A stretch of DNA of 64,000 nt from Butyrivibrio sp. (GTDB taxonomy: Bacteria > Bacillota > Clostridia > Lachnospirales > Lachnospiraceae). The position numbers and the translations under genes are program-made. Below the pieces are notes generated by a model. The model was not told where the DNA came from. It was given only the letters and a program-made list of their open reading frames with translations, and ran no database searches. This document shows positions 53,292 through 63,576 of this stretch, piece by piece. Position 1 is the first letter of the stretch. Each line of letters starts with the position of its first letter. The stretch lies in assembly GCA_015056495.1 (NCBI GenBank), contig SVGC01000010.1:48693-112692 (forward strand). Direction: 5' to 3'.

Positions 53292-55031
53292 ATGAAAAAA
53301 TTGTTGGTATATCTAAAGGCGTATACAAAAGAGACTATTTTGGCGCCTTTATTCAAGATGCTGGAGGCATCTTTTGAACTGATAGTTCCTCTCGTTGTTG
53401 CATCCCTTATTGATAAGGGTATCGCAACATCTGATACTTCTCATATAATCCGTATGAGTCTTGTGCTAGTACTTTTGGCTGCTGTCGGATTTTGCACATC
53501 TATCACAGCTCAGTATTTTGCAGCCAAGGCATCTGCCGGTTTTGCCAAGGATGTAAGGCATGCTCTTTTTAATAATATCCAGAGCTTGTCTTATTCTCAG
53601 ATCGATGAGCTTGGTACATCTACAATGATCACCAGAATGACAAGTGATATGAACCAGGTACAGCAGGGCGTTAACCTGACTCTGCGACTGCTCTTGCGCT
53701 CACCATTTATCGTACTGGGCGCCATGATCATGGCATTTACCATCGATGTTAAAGAGGCAATGATATTTGCAGTTACAATACCTCTTTTATCTATAGTAGT
53801 ATTTGGAATAATGCTTTGGAGCATACCTAAATACAAGCTTGTTCAGGAAAAGCTTGATAAAGTCCTTAATCTTACAAGGGAAAATCTTGATGGAGCCAGA
53901 GTTATCAGGGCTTTTGGAAGTGAAGAAAAGGAAAAAGAAGTCTTTTTTGCCCAAAATGAAGAACTGGCAAAGTTGCAGAAGCATGTTGGAAGTGTTACAG
54001 CCCTTATGAACCCTCTGACCTTTGCTATATTGAATCTGGCCATCTGCTACCTGATCTATACCGGAGCCCTTACTGTTCAGGCCGGTATACTTACACAGGG
54101 AAGTGTTGTGGCTCTTTATAACTACATGTCCCAGATCCTTGTAGAGCTTGTTAAGCTGGCTAACCTCATTATCAATATTACAAGAGCTGTTGCCTGCGGT
54201 AATCGTATTCAGGCTCTTATGGATATTAAGCCAGTCATGGAAAATGGACAGGAGAGTTTTGATACATTTGTAAAAGAAGATGATTTCATTGTCTTTGATC
54301 ATGCTTCAATGAGATATCCTGGAGATGCAGAAGATTCACTTTCAGATGTTGATCTTCACATCAAAAAGGGACAGAGCATTGGTATTATTGGTGGTACAGG
54401 TAGTGGTAAATCTACATTGGTCAACCTGATCCCAAGATTTTTTGATCTATCAGATGGAAATATCTATATCAATGGCAAAAATGTCAAAGATTATGATCTG
54501 GAAGAATTAAGAAATCATATTGGTATCGTTCCTCAGAAAGCAGTCCTGTTTAAAGGGACTATAAGAGATAACATGAAATGGGGTAATAATGAGGCTACAG
54601 ATGAAGATATCTATGCAGCTCTTGAGATAGCCCAGGCAAAAGATGTTGTTCTTGGCAAAGACGGAAAGCTTGACCATATGATATCTCAAGGTGGTAAGAA
54701 CCTGTCAGGAGGTCAGAGACAGAGACTGACCATTGCCAGAGCTCTTGTTAGAAAGCCTTGGATACTGATATTGGATGACAGCGCATCTGCTCTTGATTAC
54801 GTTACAGATTACAATCTGCGCACAGCCATCAGGAATATGAAGGATGCACCTACAACATTTATTGTTTCTCAGAGAACCGCTTCCATTAAAAACTGCGATC
54901 AGGTAGTAGTCCTTGATGATGGCAAGGTAGTGGGAGTTGGAACACACGATAGCCTCCTTGATAATTGTGATATCTATCGTGAAATTTATGATTCACAGTT
55001 TAAGACTGCAAAGGAGGCAGCAAATGAGTAA
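53292..55031 (+). CDS. ABC transporter, fused permease and ATPase (first subunit)
   Basis: This 579-residue half-transporter has six membrane helices (about 15-300) and a C-terminal ATPase. Walker A is IGGTGSGKSTL near 362, the signature is NLSGGQRQR, and Walker B ends ILILDDSASALD. The residue after Walker B is Asp instead of the usual catalytic Glu, and the following gene has ILDEATSSID. This is the asymmetric pattern of heterodimeric exporters, where this subunit holds the degenerate site. The next gene overlaps by 8 bp. Confidence 0.92.
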   Translation: MKKLLVYLKAYTKETILAPLFKMLEASFELIVPLVVASLIDKGIATSDTSHIIRMSLVLVLLAAVGFCTSITAQYFAAKASAGFAKDVRHALFNNIQSLSYSQIDELGTSTMITRMTSDMNQVQQGVNLTLRLLLRSPFIVLGAMIMAFTIDVKEAMIFAVTIPLLSIVVFGIMLWSIPKYKLVQEKLDKVLNLTRENLDGARVIRAFGSEEKEKEVFFAQNEELAKLQKHVGSVTALMNPLTFAILNLAICYLIYTGALTVQAGILTQGSVVALYNYMSQILVELVKLANLIINITRAVACGNRIQALMDIKPVMENGQESFDTFVKEDDFIVFDHASMRYPGDAEDSLSDVDLHIKKGQSIGIIGGTGSGKSTLVNLIPRFFDLSDGNIYINGKNVKDYDLEELRNHIGIVPQKAVLFKGTIRDNMKWGNNEATDEDIYAALEIAQAKDVVLGKDGKLDHMISQGGKNLSGGQRQRLTIARALVRKPWILILDDSASALDYVTDYNLRTAIRNMKDAPTTFIVSQRTASIKNCDQVVVLDDGKVVGVGTHDSLLDNCDIYREIYDSQFKTAKEAANE

Positions 55032-56772
55032 GAAAAATTCTAATCCATCTGCCTTAAAAAAAGTCTTGGCTTATGTAGGCAGATATAGTATACTGATTGC
55101 ATTTTCTATGCTGCTTGCAATTGTATTTGCGCTTTTATCATTATACGCACCTATTCTTGCCGGTAACGCGATCGATCATATAATTGGACCTGATAATGTC
55201 CACATGGATAAAGTCATCGGTATCCTGATCCAAATGGCAGTAGTTGTTCTTATTGCAGCAGTATGTCAATGGGTCATGAATGCGATCAATAACCGAATAA
55301 CATTTCAGGTCAGCAGAGACGTAAGAGATGATGCTTTTAAAAAGCTGCAGATATTACCTTTTGAATACATTGATTCCAACCAGCATGGTGATGTTGTCAG
55401 CAGGGTTATCTCAGATGTAGATAGTTTTTCTGATGGCCTGCTCATGGGATTTACACAGCTTTTTACAGGTATAGTTACTATTTTTGGAACTCTGATATTT
55501 ATGTTTTATCTGAATTTCAGGATAGCTATAGTTGTAGTGGTACTTACACCGGTATCACTAGTTGTTGCAAGGTTTATAGCTACAAGATCATTTACTCTCT
55601 TTAAGAAACAGTCAGAAGCAAAAGCAGATCAGACATCTCTTATAGAAGAAATGGTGGGCAATCTTCATGTAGTAAAAGCATTTTCTCATGAAGATGAGAA
55701 CCTTAAGAATTTTGATATTGTTAATGACAGATTGGAAAAAGCTTCAGTCAGTGCAACTTTCATTTCATCAATAACTAATCCGGCTACAAGGTTTGTAAAT
55801 GCTATTGTTTATGCTGCAGTTGCATTATCTGGTGCTTATGCATGTACCAAAAACATAATGACTGTTGGTGGACTGGCTATTTTCCTGAGTTATGCCAACC
55901 AGTATACTAAGCCATTTAACGAGATATCCAGCGTTATTACAGAACTTCAAAATGCCCTTGCCTGTGCATCAAGAGTATTTGCGCTGATAGATGAAAAGCC
56001 GCAGGTTCCGGATGCAAGTGATGCAAAAGAAAGCATTGATCCAAGTGGAAACGTAGAGCTTAAAGATATATCTTTTTCATATGATAAATCTAAAGAGCTT
56101 CTGCATGATGTAAACCTCTCAGTTAAATCAGGACAGAGAGTTGCTATAGTTGGACCTACAGGTTGCGGTAAGACTACACTGATCAATCTCCTTATGCGTT
56201 TCTATGACGTAGATAAGGGAGCAGTGCTTGTTGACGGTGATGATGTGAGAGATATTACAAGACATGCCCTGAGAACCAGCATAGGAATGGTGCTTCAGGA
56301 GACATGGCTTCGTAGCGGTACCATAAGAGACAACATAATCATGGGAAGAGAAGGCATTACTGATGAAGAGATCATTGAAGCAGCCAAAGCTTCCAGAGCA
56401 CATGATTTTATCAGAAGACTTCCTAATGGTTATGATACAGTGATCGGAGAAGACGGAGGAAATCTGTCTCAGGGTCAGAAGCAGCTTTTGTGCATAACCA
56501 GGATCATGTTAAAGCTTCCACCTATGCTGATACTTGATGAAGCTACTTCATCTATTGATACCAGAACTGAAATCAAGATTCAGGATGCTTTTAACAGAAT
56601 GATGAAGGGAAGGACCAGCTTTATTGTTGCTCACAGACTATCTACTATCAGAGAAGCAGATATCATATTGGTCATGAACAATGGACAGATCATAGAGCAG
56701 GGCAACCACGAGCAATTATTGAATAAAGGTGGCTTCTATGCTAAATTGTACAATAGTCAGTTTGAAGGATAA
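55024..56772 (+). CDS. ABC transporter, fused permease and ATPase (second subunit)
   Basis: This 582-residue partner has six membrane helices and an ATPase with Walker A VGPTGCGKTTL. The signature motif reads NLSQGQKQL (S-Q in place of S-G), and Walker B is LILDEATSSID with the normal catalytic Glu. The two subunits together give one consensus and one degenerate nucleotide site, typical of BmrCD/TM287-288-type multidrug exporters. The substrate is unknown. ATG 55024 has AAGGAGGCA just upstream and overlaps the previous stop. Confidence 0.92.
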   Translation: MSKKNSNPSALKKVLAYVGRYSILIAFSMLLAIVFALLSLYAPILAGNAIDHIIGPDNVHMDKVIGILIQMAVVVLIAAVCQWVMNAINNRITFQVSRDVRDDAFKKLQILPFEYIDSNQHGDVVSRVISDVDSFSDGLLMGFTQLFTGIVTIFGTLIFMFYLNFRIAIVVVVLTPVSLVVARFIATRSFTLFKKQSEAKADQTSLIEEMVGNLHVVKAFSHEDENLKNFDIVNDRLEKASVSATFISSITNPATRFVNAIVYAAVALSGAYACTKNIMTVGGLAIFLSYANQYTKPFNEISSVITELQNALACASRVFALIDEKPQVPDASDAKESIDPSGNVELKDISFSYDKSKELLHDVNLSVKSGQRVAIVGPTGCGKTTLINLLMRFYDVDKGAVLVDGDDVRDITRHALRTSIGMVLQETWLRSGTIRDNIIMGREGITDEEIIEAAKASRAHDFIRRLPNGYDTVIGEDGGNLSQGQKQLLCITRIMLKLPPMLILDEATSSIDTRTEIKIQDAFNRMMKGRTSFIVAHRLSTIREADIILVMNNGQIIEQGNHEQLLNKGGFYAKLYNSQFEG

Positions 56773-56777
56773 TTTAT

Positions 56778-57941
56778 ATGGAAATAAGTAAAAGTATTGA
56801 AGAGATGCTTGCTGATGACAGAGACAAGCTTGTTGTGGATGTCAGAGCAGCTAAAGATTTTGAAGAAGAGACATATCCGGGTGCAATAAATATCTTTTGG
56901 GAAGACTTCTATGATCATGTAGATGAACTGCCAAAGGATAAGCCTATTTATCTGCTTTGTTATTCAGGAAGAAATTCCGACCTTATAGCAGATTTTCTTA
57001 GTGAAAAAGGATATGAAATATACAGTATCCAGGGAGGCTTTTACTCTTATCTGCGCATACAGATAGAGCAGTTCATGGAAGATGAAAAAGCCTCTGCAGA
57101 GAGATGTAAGGATATAGAACGCAGTATCATCAAGAAGTTTAGAAAAGAAATCTGGTGTAAGTTTACTAAAGCTATCAATGAATATGAACTTATCAAGGAT
57201 GGAGATAAGATAGCGGTATGTATTTCCGGAGGAAAAGACTCCATGCTCATGGCCAAGCTGTTTCAGGAGCTTGCAAGACATGGGAAGCACAACTTTGAAG
57301 TTGTATTTCTCGTAATGAACCCGGGATATAACAATATCAATTACACTACTATCTTAAACAATGCCAAGCTGCTGAATATACCTATTACTGTATTTGAGTC
57401 AGATATATTTAACGTAGTAGCTGATATTCCTGAGTCTCCATGCTATCTGTGTGCACGAATGAGAAGAGGATATCTGTATTCCAAGGCTCAGGAGCTAGGA
57501 TGCAATAAGATAGCACTTGGACATCATTATGATGATGTAATTGAAACAATACTGATGGGTATGTTATATGGCGGCCAGGTACAGACTATGATGCCAAAAC
57601 TTCATAGTACTAACTTTAAAGGCATGGAACTCATCAGACCTCTTTACCTTATCAGAGAAGAGGATATCATTCATTGGATGAACTACAATGAGCTTCATTT
57701 TATCCAGTGCGCATGCAGATTTACAGAGCATTGTGCAAGCTGCGGTGGCACAGAGAAAGGCTCAAAACGTAATGAAATAAAGGAACTTATAAGGGAACTT
57801 AGGGAGAGAAGCCCTTATATAGAATCCAATATTTTCAAAAGCGTGGAAAATGTCAATTTGAGCACTGTTGTTGCTTATAAAACAAGCGATGGCAAGAAAC
57901 ATCATTTTCTTGATGAATATGACAGTAAAAGTGTAAAATAG
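56778..57941 (+). CDS. Rhodanese domain fused to TtcA-like PP-loop protein
   Basis: This 387-residue protein has an N-terminal rhodanese domain (about 1-95) with the sulfur-carrying Cys in LLCYSGRNSD. After a linker comes a PP-loop ATPase (AVCISGGKDSMLMA near residue 150) of the TtcA type, with CxxC (SPCYLCARMRRG) and a later CxxC (HCASCGG) that may hold an iron-sulfur cluster. TtcA thiolates cytidine 32 in tRNA. The fusion could pass persulfide sulfur from the rhodanese part to the thiolation site (inference). It starts 5 bp after the exporter gene stop. Confidence 0.85.
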   Translation: MEISKSIEEMLADDRDKLVVDVRAAKDFEEETYPGAINIFWEDFYDHVDELPKDKPIYLLCYSGRNSDLIADFLSEKGYEIYSIQGGFYSYLRIQIEQFMEDEKASAERCKDIERSIIKKFRKEIWCKFTKAINEYELIKDGDKIAVCISGGKDSMLMAKLFQELARHGKHNFEVVFLVMNPGYNNINYTTILNNAKLLNIPITVFESDIFNVVADIPESPCYLCARMRRGYLYSKAQELGCNKIALGHHYDDVIETILMGMLYGGQVQTMMPKLHSTNFKGMELIRPLYLIREEDIIHWMNYNELHFIQCACRFTEHCASCGGTEKGSKRNEIKELIRELRERSPYIESNIFKSVENVNLSTVVAYKTSDGKKHHFLDEYDSKSVK

Positions 57942-58003
57942 AATATGAATTTTAATTGAAATATGTTTTCTTTTTTGAATATGTAAGATAATTGGAGGAA
58001 TAG

Positions 58004-59656
58004 ATGACAGAAAACAGACCTGTTTATGTTATTGGACATAAAAATCCTGATACTGACGCTATTTGCGCAGCTATCTGCTATGCAAATCTCAAGCGAAAGA
58101 TAACAGGCAAGAACTATGAAGCAAGACGCTGTGGACATTTAAATGAAGAGACACAGTTCGTGCTTAAGAAATTTGGTGTTGAGAAGCCGGCATATCTCAG
58201 CGATGTAAGAACGCAGGTATCTGATCTTGAAATCAGGCAGATGCAGGGCGGCTCTCAGGATATGTCTCTAAAAGAGGCATGGAAGGCCATGAACGATGAA
58301 GATGTTGTTACATTGTGTGTAACTGATGGTGACGAGCTAGTGGGACTTATCACTATCGGAGATATTGTAACAACCTATATGGATGTATATGATTCCGATA
58401 TCCTCAGCAAAGCCAATACCAGCTATAAAAATATAGTTGAAACATTGGACGGCACATTGGTAACAGGTGCCAAAGGCGAGAGACTTGGAAGCGGCAAGGT
58501 AGTCATAGCTGCTGCAAGCCCTGAGATGATGGAAAATTATATTGAAAAAGGCGATATAGTCATCCTTGGTAACCGTTATGAAACACAGCTGTGTGCTATT
58601 GAGATGGAAGCAGGATGCCTTATAGTATGTGAAGGTGCACAGGTAGCCAGCACAATCATCAAGCAGGCTGACGATCACGGATGCAAGATCATATCTACTC
58701 CTCATGATACCTTTACAGTTGCCCGTCTTATCAACCAGAGTATGCCTATCAGCTATTTCATGAAGAAGGAAGGACTTGTATCTTTCCATACTTCTGATTA
58801 TATCGAAGATATCCAGCAGATCATGGCACAGGTAAAACACAGATATTTCCCTGTACTTGATGAAAATGACAGATATGTAGGTATGATCTCAAGACGTAAC
58901 TTCATTGGTGCCAGAAAGAAGCAGATCATTCTTGTAGATCATAATGAAAAAAATCAGGCTGTTAATGGTATGGAATCTGCAGATATCTTGGAGATCATCG
59001 ACCATCACAGACTTGGAACTATAGCAACTGCAGGACCTGTATTTTTCAGAAATCAGCCTCTTGGCTCATCATCTACGATCGTTTACCTTATGTACAAGGA
59101 GAACGGAGTAGAAATCGATAAAAATACAGCAGGTCTTCTTGTATCAGCTATTTTGTCTGATACACTTATGTACAGAAGCCCTACATGCACAGAGATTGAT
59201 AAAAAGGCCGGTGCAGAGCTTGCAGCCATAGCAGGAATTGATGAAGAACAGTATGCCAAGGAAATGTTCAGAGCCGGATCTAATCTTGGATCTAAGACTG
59301 CTGATCAGATCATACATCAGGATTTCAAGAAATTTACTGTTGAAGATATGAATATTGGTATCGGACAGATCAATTCACTTAGCGCAGAAGAGCTTGAAGA
59401 GATCAAGGGCAGAATACTTCCTGAACTGGAAAAGGTAAGAGAAAAGGATGGCCTTGATATAATCTTCTTCATGCTGACCAATATCATAAAAGAATCTTCA
59501 GAAGTGATATTTGTTGGTAATAAGGCTGAAAGTATTATTCAGAGCGGATTTGGTGTTGCTGCCAATGAAAAGAAAAATTCAGTGATGCTTCCAGGTGTTG
59601 TTTCCCGTAAGAAGCAGCTACTTCCAGGTATCGTTGAATCTATGCAGAATGATTGA
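58004..59656 (+). CDS. Manganese-dependent inorganic pyrophosphatase with CBS and DRTGG domains
   Basis: This 550-residue enzyme hydrolyses pyrophosphate. The N-terminal DHH part begins VIGHKNPDTDAICAAI; the regulatory insert (about 65-300) carries two CBS motifs with a DRTGG domain between them, and the DHH core resumes at EIIDHHRLG. CBS-type family II pyrophosphatases are controlled by adenine nucleotides. Size and order fit that family exactly. TTGGAGGAA precedes the start. Confidence 0.94.
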   Translation: MTENRPVYVIGHKNPDTDAICAAICYANLKRKITGKNYEARRCGHLNEETQFVLKKFGVEKPAYLSDVRTQVSDLEIRQMQGGSQDMSLKEAWKAMNDEDVVTLCVTDGDELVGLITIGDIVTTYMDVYDSDILSKANTSYKNIVETLDGTLVTGAKGERLGSGKVVIAAASPEMMENYIEKGDIVILGNRYETQLCAIEMEAGCLIVCEGAQVASTIIKQADDHGCKIISTPHDTFTVARLINQSMPISYFMKKEGLVSFHTSDYIEDIQQIMAQVKHRYFPVLDENDRYVGMISRRNFIGARKKQIILVDHNEKNQAVNGMESADILEIIDHHRLGTIATAGPVFFRNQPLGSSSTIVYLMYKENGVEIDKNTAGLLVSAILSDTLMYRSPTCTEIDKKAGAELAAIAGIDEEQYAKEMFRAGSNLGSKTADQIIHQDFKKFTVEDMNIGIGQINSLSAEELEEIKGRILPELEKVREKDGLDIIFFMLTNIIKESSEVIFVGNKAESIIQSGFGVAANEKKNSVMLPGVVSRKKQLLPGIVESMQND

Positions 59657-59698
59657 TAAGATATAAAGATATTTTATGTTATATCGGGGGTATCATCT

Positions 59699-59995
59699 AT
59701 GGATAATAATAGCTTTGGGGTTGTTATGCAGCATATGCTGGATAGTGTTTACAGTGAGATATTTGCTCTTCAGAGAGGGATGATCCTCATTCCGGCAATT
59801 TCTATCGATCTGAAAAAAACACTTGATAAAGCACAGGCGGATGAGAAAATCACAGAAGAGTACAAGACAGAAGACAATGCCGCCCACTTTATTATTACCG
59901 GCTACAGACATAAGTCCGGTGGTAAATACATATATAAGGTTACTGACATTAAATGTAATGAAAAAGTAATGAGCGGTCTTGACTGCGTTATTTGA
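59699..59995 (+). CDS. Hypothetical 98-residue protein
   Basis: A GGGGG ribosome site at 59686-59690 precedes ATG 59699. The protein is mixed alpha/beta with no signal peptide or membrane segment; it contains a Lys/Glu-rich stretch around residue 40-60 and an aromatic C-terminal part (GGKYIYKVTDIKC). I do not recognise it. It follows the pyrophosphatase by 42 bp and ends just before a strong terminator, so it is probably the last gene of that operon. Confidence 0.7.
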   Translation: MDNNSFGVVMQHMLDSVYSEIFALQRGMILIPAISIDLKKTLDKAQADEKITEEYKTEDNAAHFIITGYRHKSGGKYIYKVTDIKCNEKVMSGLDCVI

Positions 59996-60012
59996 TCATT
60001 TGGTAAATTACT

Positions 60013-60056
60013 AAAAGCTTGGCTGGATTGAAAATGGCAATCCAGCCAAGCTTTTT
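60013..60056. terminator. Bidirectional terminator between convergent genes
   Basis: A perfect 18-bp stem (60013-60030 with 60038-60055) is flanked by A and T runs. It serves the hypothetical gene on the plus strand and the chemoreceptor on the minus strand. Confidence 0.95.
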
Positions 60057-60066
60057 TGTCATATTA

Positions 60067-61863
60067 TTAGATTTCGAACTCTACTACGAAGCTCTGAAGT
60101 TCCTGAGCTGTTTCTGCAAGCTTGTCACTTGCTTCAGCAATCTCATGAGATGTAGCTGTCTGCTGCTGTGAAGCTGCGGATACGCTCTCAGTTTCTTCTG
60201 CAACGCTTGAACTCATATCTTCAATCTTTTCAATGTCAGCAGCAATAGTATTAGTACCGGATGACAGATTTCCAACAATCTGCTGCATTCTTGAAGACTC
60301 TTCAGAAATCTCATGAACCATTTCAACGATGTCATTGAATGTATTGCCGGCGTTCTGAACGACGTCAGTACCATCCTGTACATTTGAAAGACCTTTCTTC
60401 ATAGCATCCATAGCAGAATTTGCTTTCTCAAGGATATCAGAAATCTTTTCAGAAATCTGCTTGGAAGCTTCATCTGACTGCTCAGCAAGCTGGTTGATCT
60501 CCTGAGCTACTACTGCAAAGCCCTTACCTGCTTCACCTGCACGTGCAGCTTCTATGCTGGCATTAAGTGAGAGAAGGTTGGTCTGTGATGCGATAGAAGA
60601 GATAGTATCAACAAATGTATTGATGGTCTGTAGCTGTTCGCCAAGCTGGTCGATAACACCGGAGGTTTCTTCAACAGATTCCTTTATAATATTCATCTGG
60701 TTCATTGCATTATTGATATCAACACCACCCTGAGAAGCAGCAGTATTGGTCTTACCGATCATATCAGCTGATCTTGAGATCGCATTAGAGAAATCTTCCA
60801 TACTGGAGATGAATCCCTTTGTTTCGCTACTTGTTTCAGCAACGGCTCTGATCTGGTTCTGGCATGATCCTGCAATGCTTGTACAAGAGTTAGCTACAAG
60901 TTCACTGGCATCAGCTGACTGGGAAGCACTTGCTGATAACTGCTGTGCTGCAGCAGCTACGTAAGAGGTTGTATCAGATATCTTGACCATAAGATCTCTG
61001 ATATTGCTATGCATTTTTTCAAGAGATTCAGCCATCTGACCGATTTCATTATTTGTAGATTTAAGCTTCCAGAGCTTCTGGTTTTCTTCTGTATTGCAGA
61101 AATCGCCTGAAGCCATTTTGTCCAATTCGTTAGAAACACGGATGATAGGTTTGGTGATCTTGTTTCCAACAAAGAATGCGACTATTGTTAATATTATAAT
61201 TATGCACACTACCATAAGTATTGAGCCGCAGATGATGGAATATAATGCTAAAGTGGATTTTGCAACATAGGATTCAACCTTTGAATCTATTTGATCAATC
61301 CATACACCAGTTCCAATTACCCAATCATAAGGCTCATAGTAAAGAGAGTAACTCATTTTTGGAAGTGGTTCAGTTTCATTTGGCTTGGCAAAACTAAAGT
61401 AAGCAAATCCGCCACCGTCCTGAAGACCTGCATTAATGATTTCCTGAATGTAATATACACCATTAGGATCAATATTATTATATCTGTTTGTTCCTTCTGT
61501 ATCTCGGCCCAAAAGAACAACATTATCGCCGGCAGAAGTATCAATCCAGAAATATCCGTCTCCATTATCATATCTAAGGTCACGAACGAAATTAGCCGCA
61601 ATGAGCTTGGCTTCTTCTTCGGTATAAATACCTGCAAGCTGTTCCTCATGGATCTGATCGATGAGACTGTATACTACATCAACCTCATGACGCAATTCAG
61701 CCTGTATGTCTGAGAGCATCTCCTGCTTGTAGGTTGCTACTTGATCATTATTATTATCAACAGTTTTGATGATAACAAAGCCTTCGATAAGCACAGATGT
61801 TAAGACTGTAACGCCTATCAAGATCAAAATAATCAAAGTTTTTAACGAACCTCTTTTTTTCAT
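60067..61863 (-). CDS. Methyl-accepting chemotaxis protein with single-Cache sensor
   Basis: This 598-residue receptor has a membrane helix at about 9-30, an extracellular single-Cache domain of the sCache_2 type (about 35-190, with [18 protein letters not shown] and [20 protein letters not shown]), a second helix (about 200-225), HAMP and signalling coiled coil. The tip reads [20 protein letters not shown]. sCache_2 receptors commonly sense small organic acids; the ligand here is unknown. AAGGAG lies 7 bp before the start. Confidence 0.94.
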   Translation of the reverse strand: MKKRGSLKTLIILILIGVTVLTSVLIEGFVIIKTVDNNNDQVATYKQEMLSDIQAELRHEVDVVYSLIDQIHEEQLAGIYTEEEAKLIAANFVRDLRYDNGDGYFWIDTSAGDNVVLLGRDTEGTNRYNNIDPNGVYYIQEIINAGLQDGGGFAYFSFAKPNETEPLPKMSYSLYYEPYDWVIGTGVWIDQIDSKVESYVAKSTLALYSIICGSILMVVCIIIILTIVAFFVGNKITKPIIRVSNELDKMASGDFCNTEENQKLWKLKSTNNEIGQMAESLEKMHSNIRDLMVKISDTTSYVAAAAQQLSASASQSADASELVANSCTSIAGSCQNQIRAVAETSSETKGFISSMEDFSNAISRSADMIGKTNTAASQGGVDINNAMNQMNIIKESVEETSGVIDQLGEQLQTINTFVDTISSIASQTNLLSLNASIEAARAGEAGKGFAVVAQEINQLAEQSDEASKQISEKISDILEKANSAMDAMKKGLSNVQDGTDVVQNAGNTFNDIVEMVHEISEESSRMQQIVGNLSSGTNTIAADIEKIEDMSSSVAEETESVSAASQQQTATSHEIAEASDKLAETAQELQSFVVEFEI

Positions 61864-62118
61864 AGCGTAACTCCTTATATTTTTAATTAAAATAGTTGTT
61901 AACGTAATGCACTTCTATTCTATCAGACATTAACGAAATATAGTCTAAAACTATGATTAAATATAATGCAATTGATAAAAAAAGCATGAATACAAACTAA
62001 ACAAACTATGAAGCACCTTTGATATAAAATTAAAAAATATCCGTATTTTTGAATAAGAACAGAACTTCATATTTTGTGTTATCATAGGACAGTGAATATT
62101 TTTTAGAGGATAGGGAAA

Positions 62119-62388
62119 ATGCTTGTAAGACGCAGATATGTTTTTAAAGGAAATGTACAAGGAGTTGGTTTTAGATATAGAGCCAACTATGCAGCGCAGG
62201 GGCTTGGTGTTACAGGATTTGTCTATAATGAATGGGACGGATCAGTAGTAATGGAAGCACAAGGCAGTGAAGAGATGCTAAGCCGCCTTCTTACCCTGAT
62301 AAATCAGGGCTCCTACATATCTATAGATTGGATTGATACAACAGATCTTCCTGTTGATGAGGATGAGCGCAGTTTTTCCATACGCTAA
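62119..62388 (+). CDS. Acylphosphatase
   Basis: This 89-residue enzyme hydrolyses acyl phosphates. The catalytic loop GNVQGVGFRYRANYAA holds the conserved Arg, and the Asn is in GFVYNEWDGSV. Length and fold order fit the family. AGAGGATAGGG precedes ATG 62119. It has its own short upstream region and is followed after 95 bp by the HD-domain gene. Confidence 0.93.
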   Translation: MLVRRRYVFKGNVQGVGFRYRANYAAQGLGVTGFVYNEWDGSVVMEAQGSEEMLSRLLTLINQGSYISIDWIDTTDLPVDEDERSFSIR

Positions 62389-62483
62389 AGCCTTCCCTTT
62401 ATTAAGCTTTTTTATGAAAATAGCAGTAAATGCATTACCATATTAGAAAGCTGCAAGAGCGCGGTACATAAGGAGTTTAAATA

Positions 62484-63323
62484 ATGATAGTAGATAGAGA
62501 CAGAGTAAAGAGTAAGTTTGCTGAATATACAGCACATTATGATATAGAAGATACCAAGGTCAGACTAAAAGTTGAGCATACATACAGAGTGGCTGATCTT
62601 GCAGAGAAAATAGCAAGAAGTCTTGATCTTGATGAAGGAGATGTAGATATTGCATGGCTTTTGGGAATGCTCCATGATATAGGACGTTTTGAACAGCTCA
62701 GGAGATTTAATACTTTTATAGATTCTAAATCTATAAATCACGCGAAACTGAGTGCTGATCTGCTTTTTGGAAGCCAGTGCCCGGAGGATATGTCTGATGA
62801 GGAAGATTCATCTTCTGGTGATGGTTATTCTATCAGTATACGTGACTTTATAGACAGTGATGAAGAGGATAGCGTTATCGAAAAAGCGATAAGACTGCAT
62901 AACGTTTTTATATTGCCATCTGACTTGTCTGAGAGAGAGCTGCTATTTTGTAATCTGCTAAGAGACGCTGATAAGATAGATATACTGAAGGTAAACTGCG
63001 ATATACCTAGAGAAGAGATATATGATAAGCCTGTAAGTGTGATTGTAAAAGAGAGTATATCACCACTTGTATATGAGGATGCCATCAGCTGCAGAAATGT
63101 AGACCGTAAAAATGTCGTAACAGTGGTAGATTCTCTGGTAACACAGATTTCATTTGTTTATGGTCTTGTTTTTCCTGAAAGTTACAGACTCACTGCAGAT
63201 CAGGGATATCTTGATAAGCTTCTGGACTTTAAGAGTGAGAACCGGGATACAAATGAAAAGATGCTTGAGATACGTAATGCGGTCAAAAAATATATCACAA
63301 ACAGCTGCGCTGCATCTGTTTGA
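62484..63323 (+). CDS. HD domain protein (putative phosphohydrolase)
   Basis: This 279-residue protein has an HD metal-dependent hydrolase domain: a His in LKVEHTYRVADLA, the His-Asp pair in LLGMLHDIGRFEQL, and a later Asp in LLRDADKIDIL. Between about 95 and 125 is an acidic Ser/Asp/Glu insert. The natural substrate cannot be told from sequence; nucleotides are usual in the superfamily. AAGGAG lies shortly before ATG 62484. No clear terminator follows. Confidence 0.85.
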   Translation: MIVDRDRVKSKFAEYTAHYDIEDTKVRLKVEHTYRVADLAEKIARSLDLDEGDVDIAWLLGMLHDIGRFEQLRRFNTFIDSKSINHAKLSADLLFGSQCPEDMSDEEDSSSGDGYSISIRDFIDSDEEDSVIEKAIRLHNVFILPSDLSERELLFCNLLRDADKIDILKVNCDIPREEIYDKPVSVIVKESISPLVYEDAISCRNVDRKNVVTVVDSLVTQISFVYGLVFPESYRLTADQGYLDKLLDFKSENRDTNEKMLEIRNAVKKYITNSCAASV

Positions 63324-63334
63324 AAAACGTTATG

Positions 63335-63363
63335 TTGACTAATAAATATTAAAAAAATATAAA
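63335..63363 (+). promoter_or_regulatory. Promoter candidate for the terminal lipoprotein gene
   Basis: TTGACT 63335-63340 and TATAAA 63358-63363 are separated by 17 bp. A second possibility is TTGAAT 63411-63416 with TAATGT 63434-63439, also 17 bp apart. Either gives a long leader before the gene at 63577. Confidence 0.45.
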
Positions 63364-63576
63364 ATAAAAGTAAAGAGAATAAACATTGTATAAAATATGC
63401 CTGCGCGCTATTGAATACAATAATCCTTGCTGATAATGTAATCCTGCTTTGTATTAATTTTCATGAGTTATTGAATGTTTGACCGTACATTTGGGATTAC
63501 TGTGTGGACTTTGTGCTGATTGATATTTAGTAATTTATGATAGGAGAAAGTGTGCATATATCAGGAGGAATGTAAA

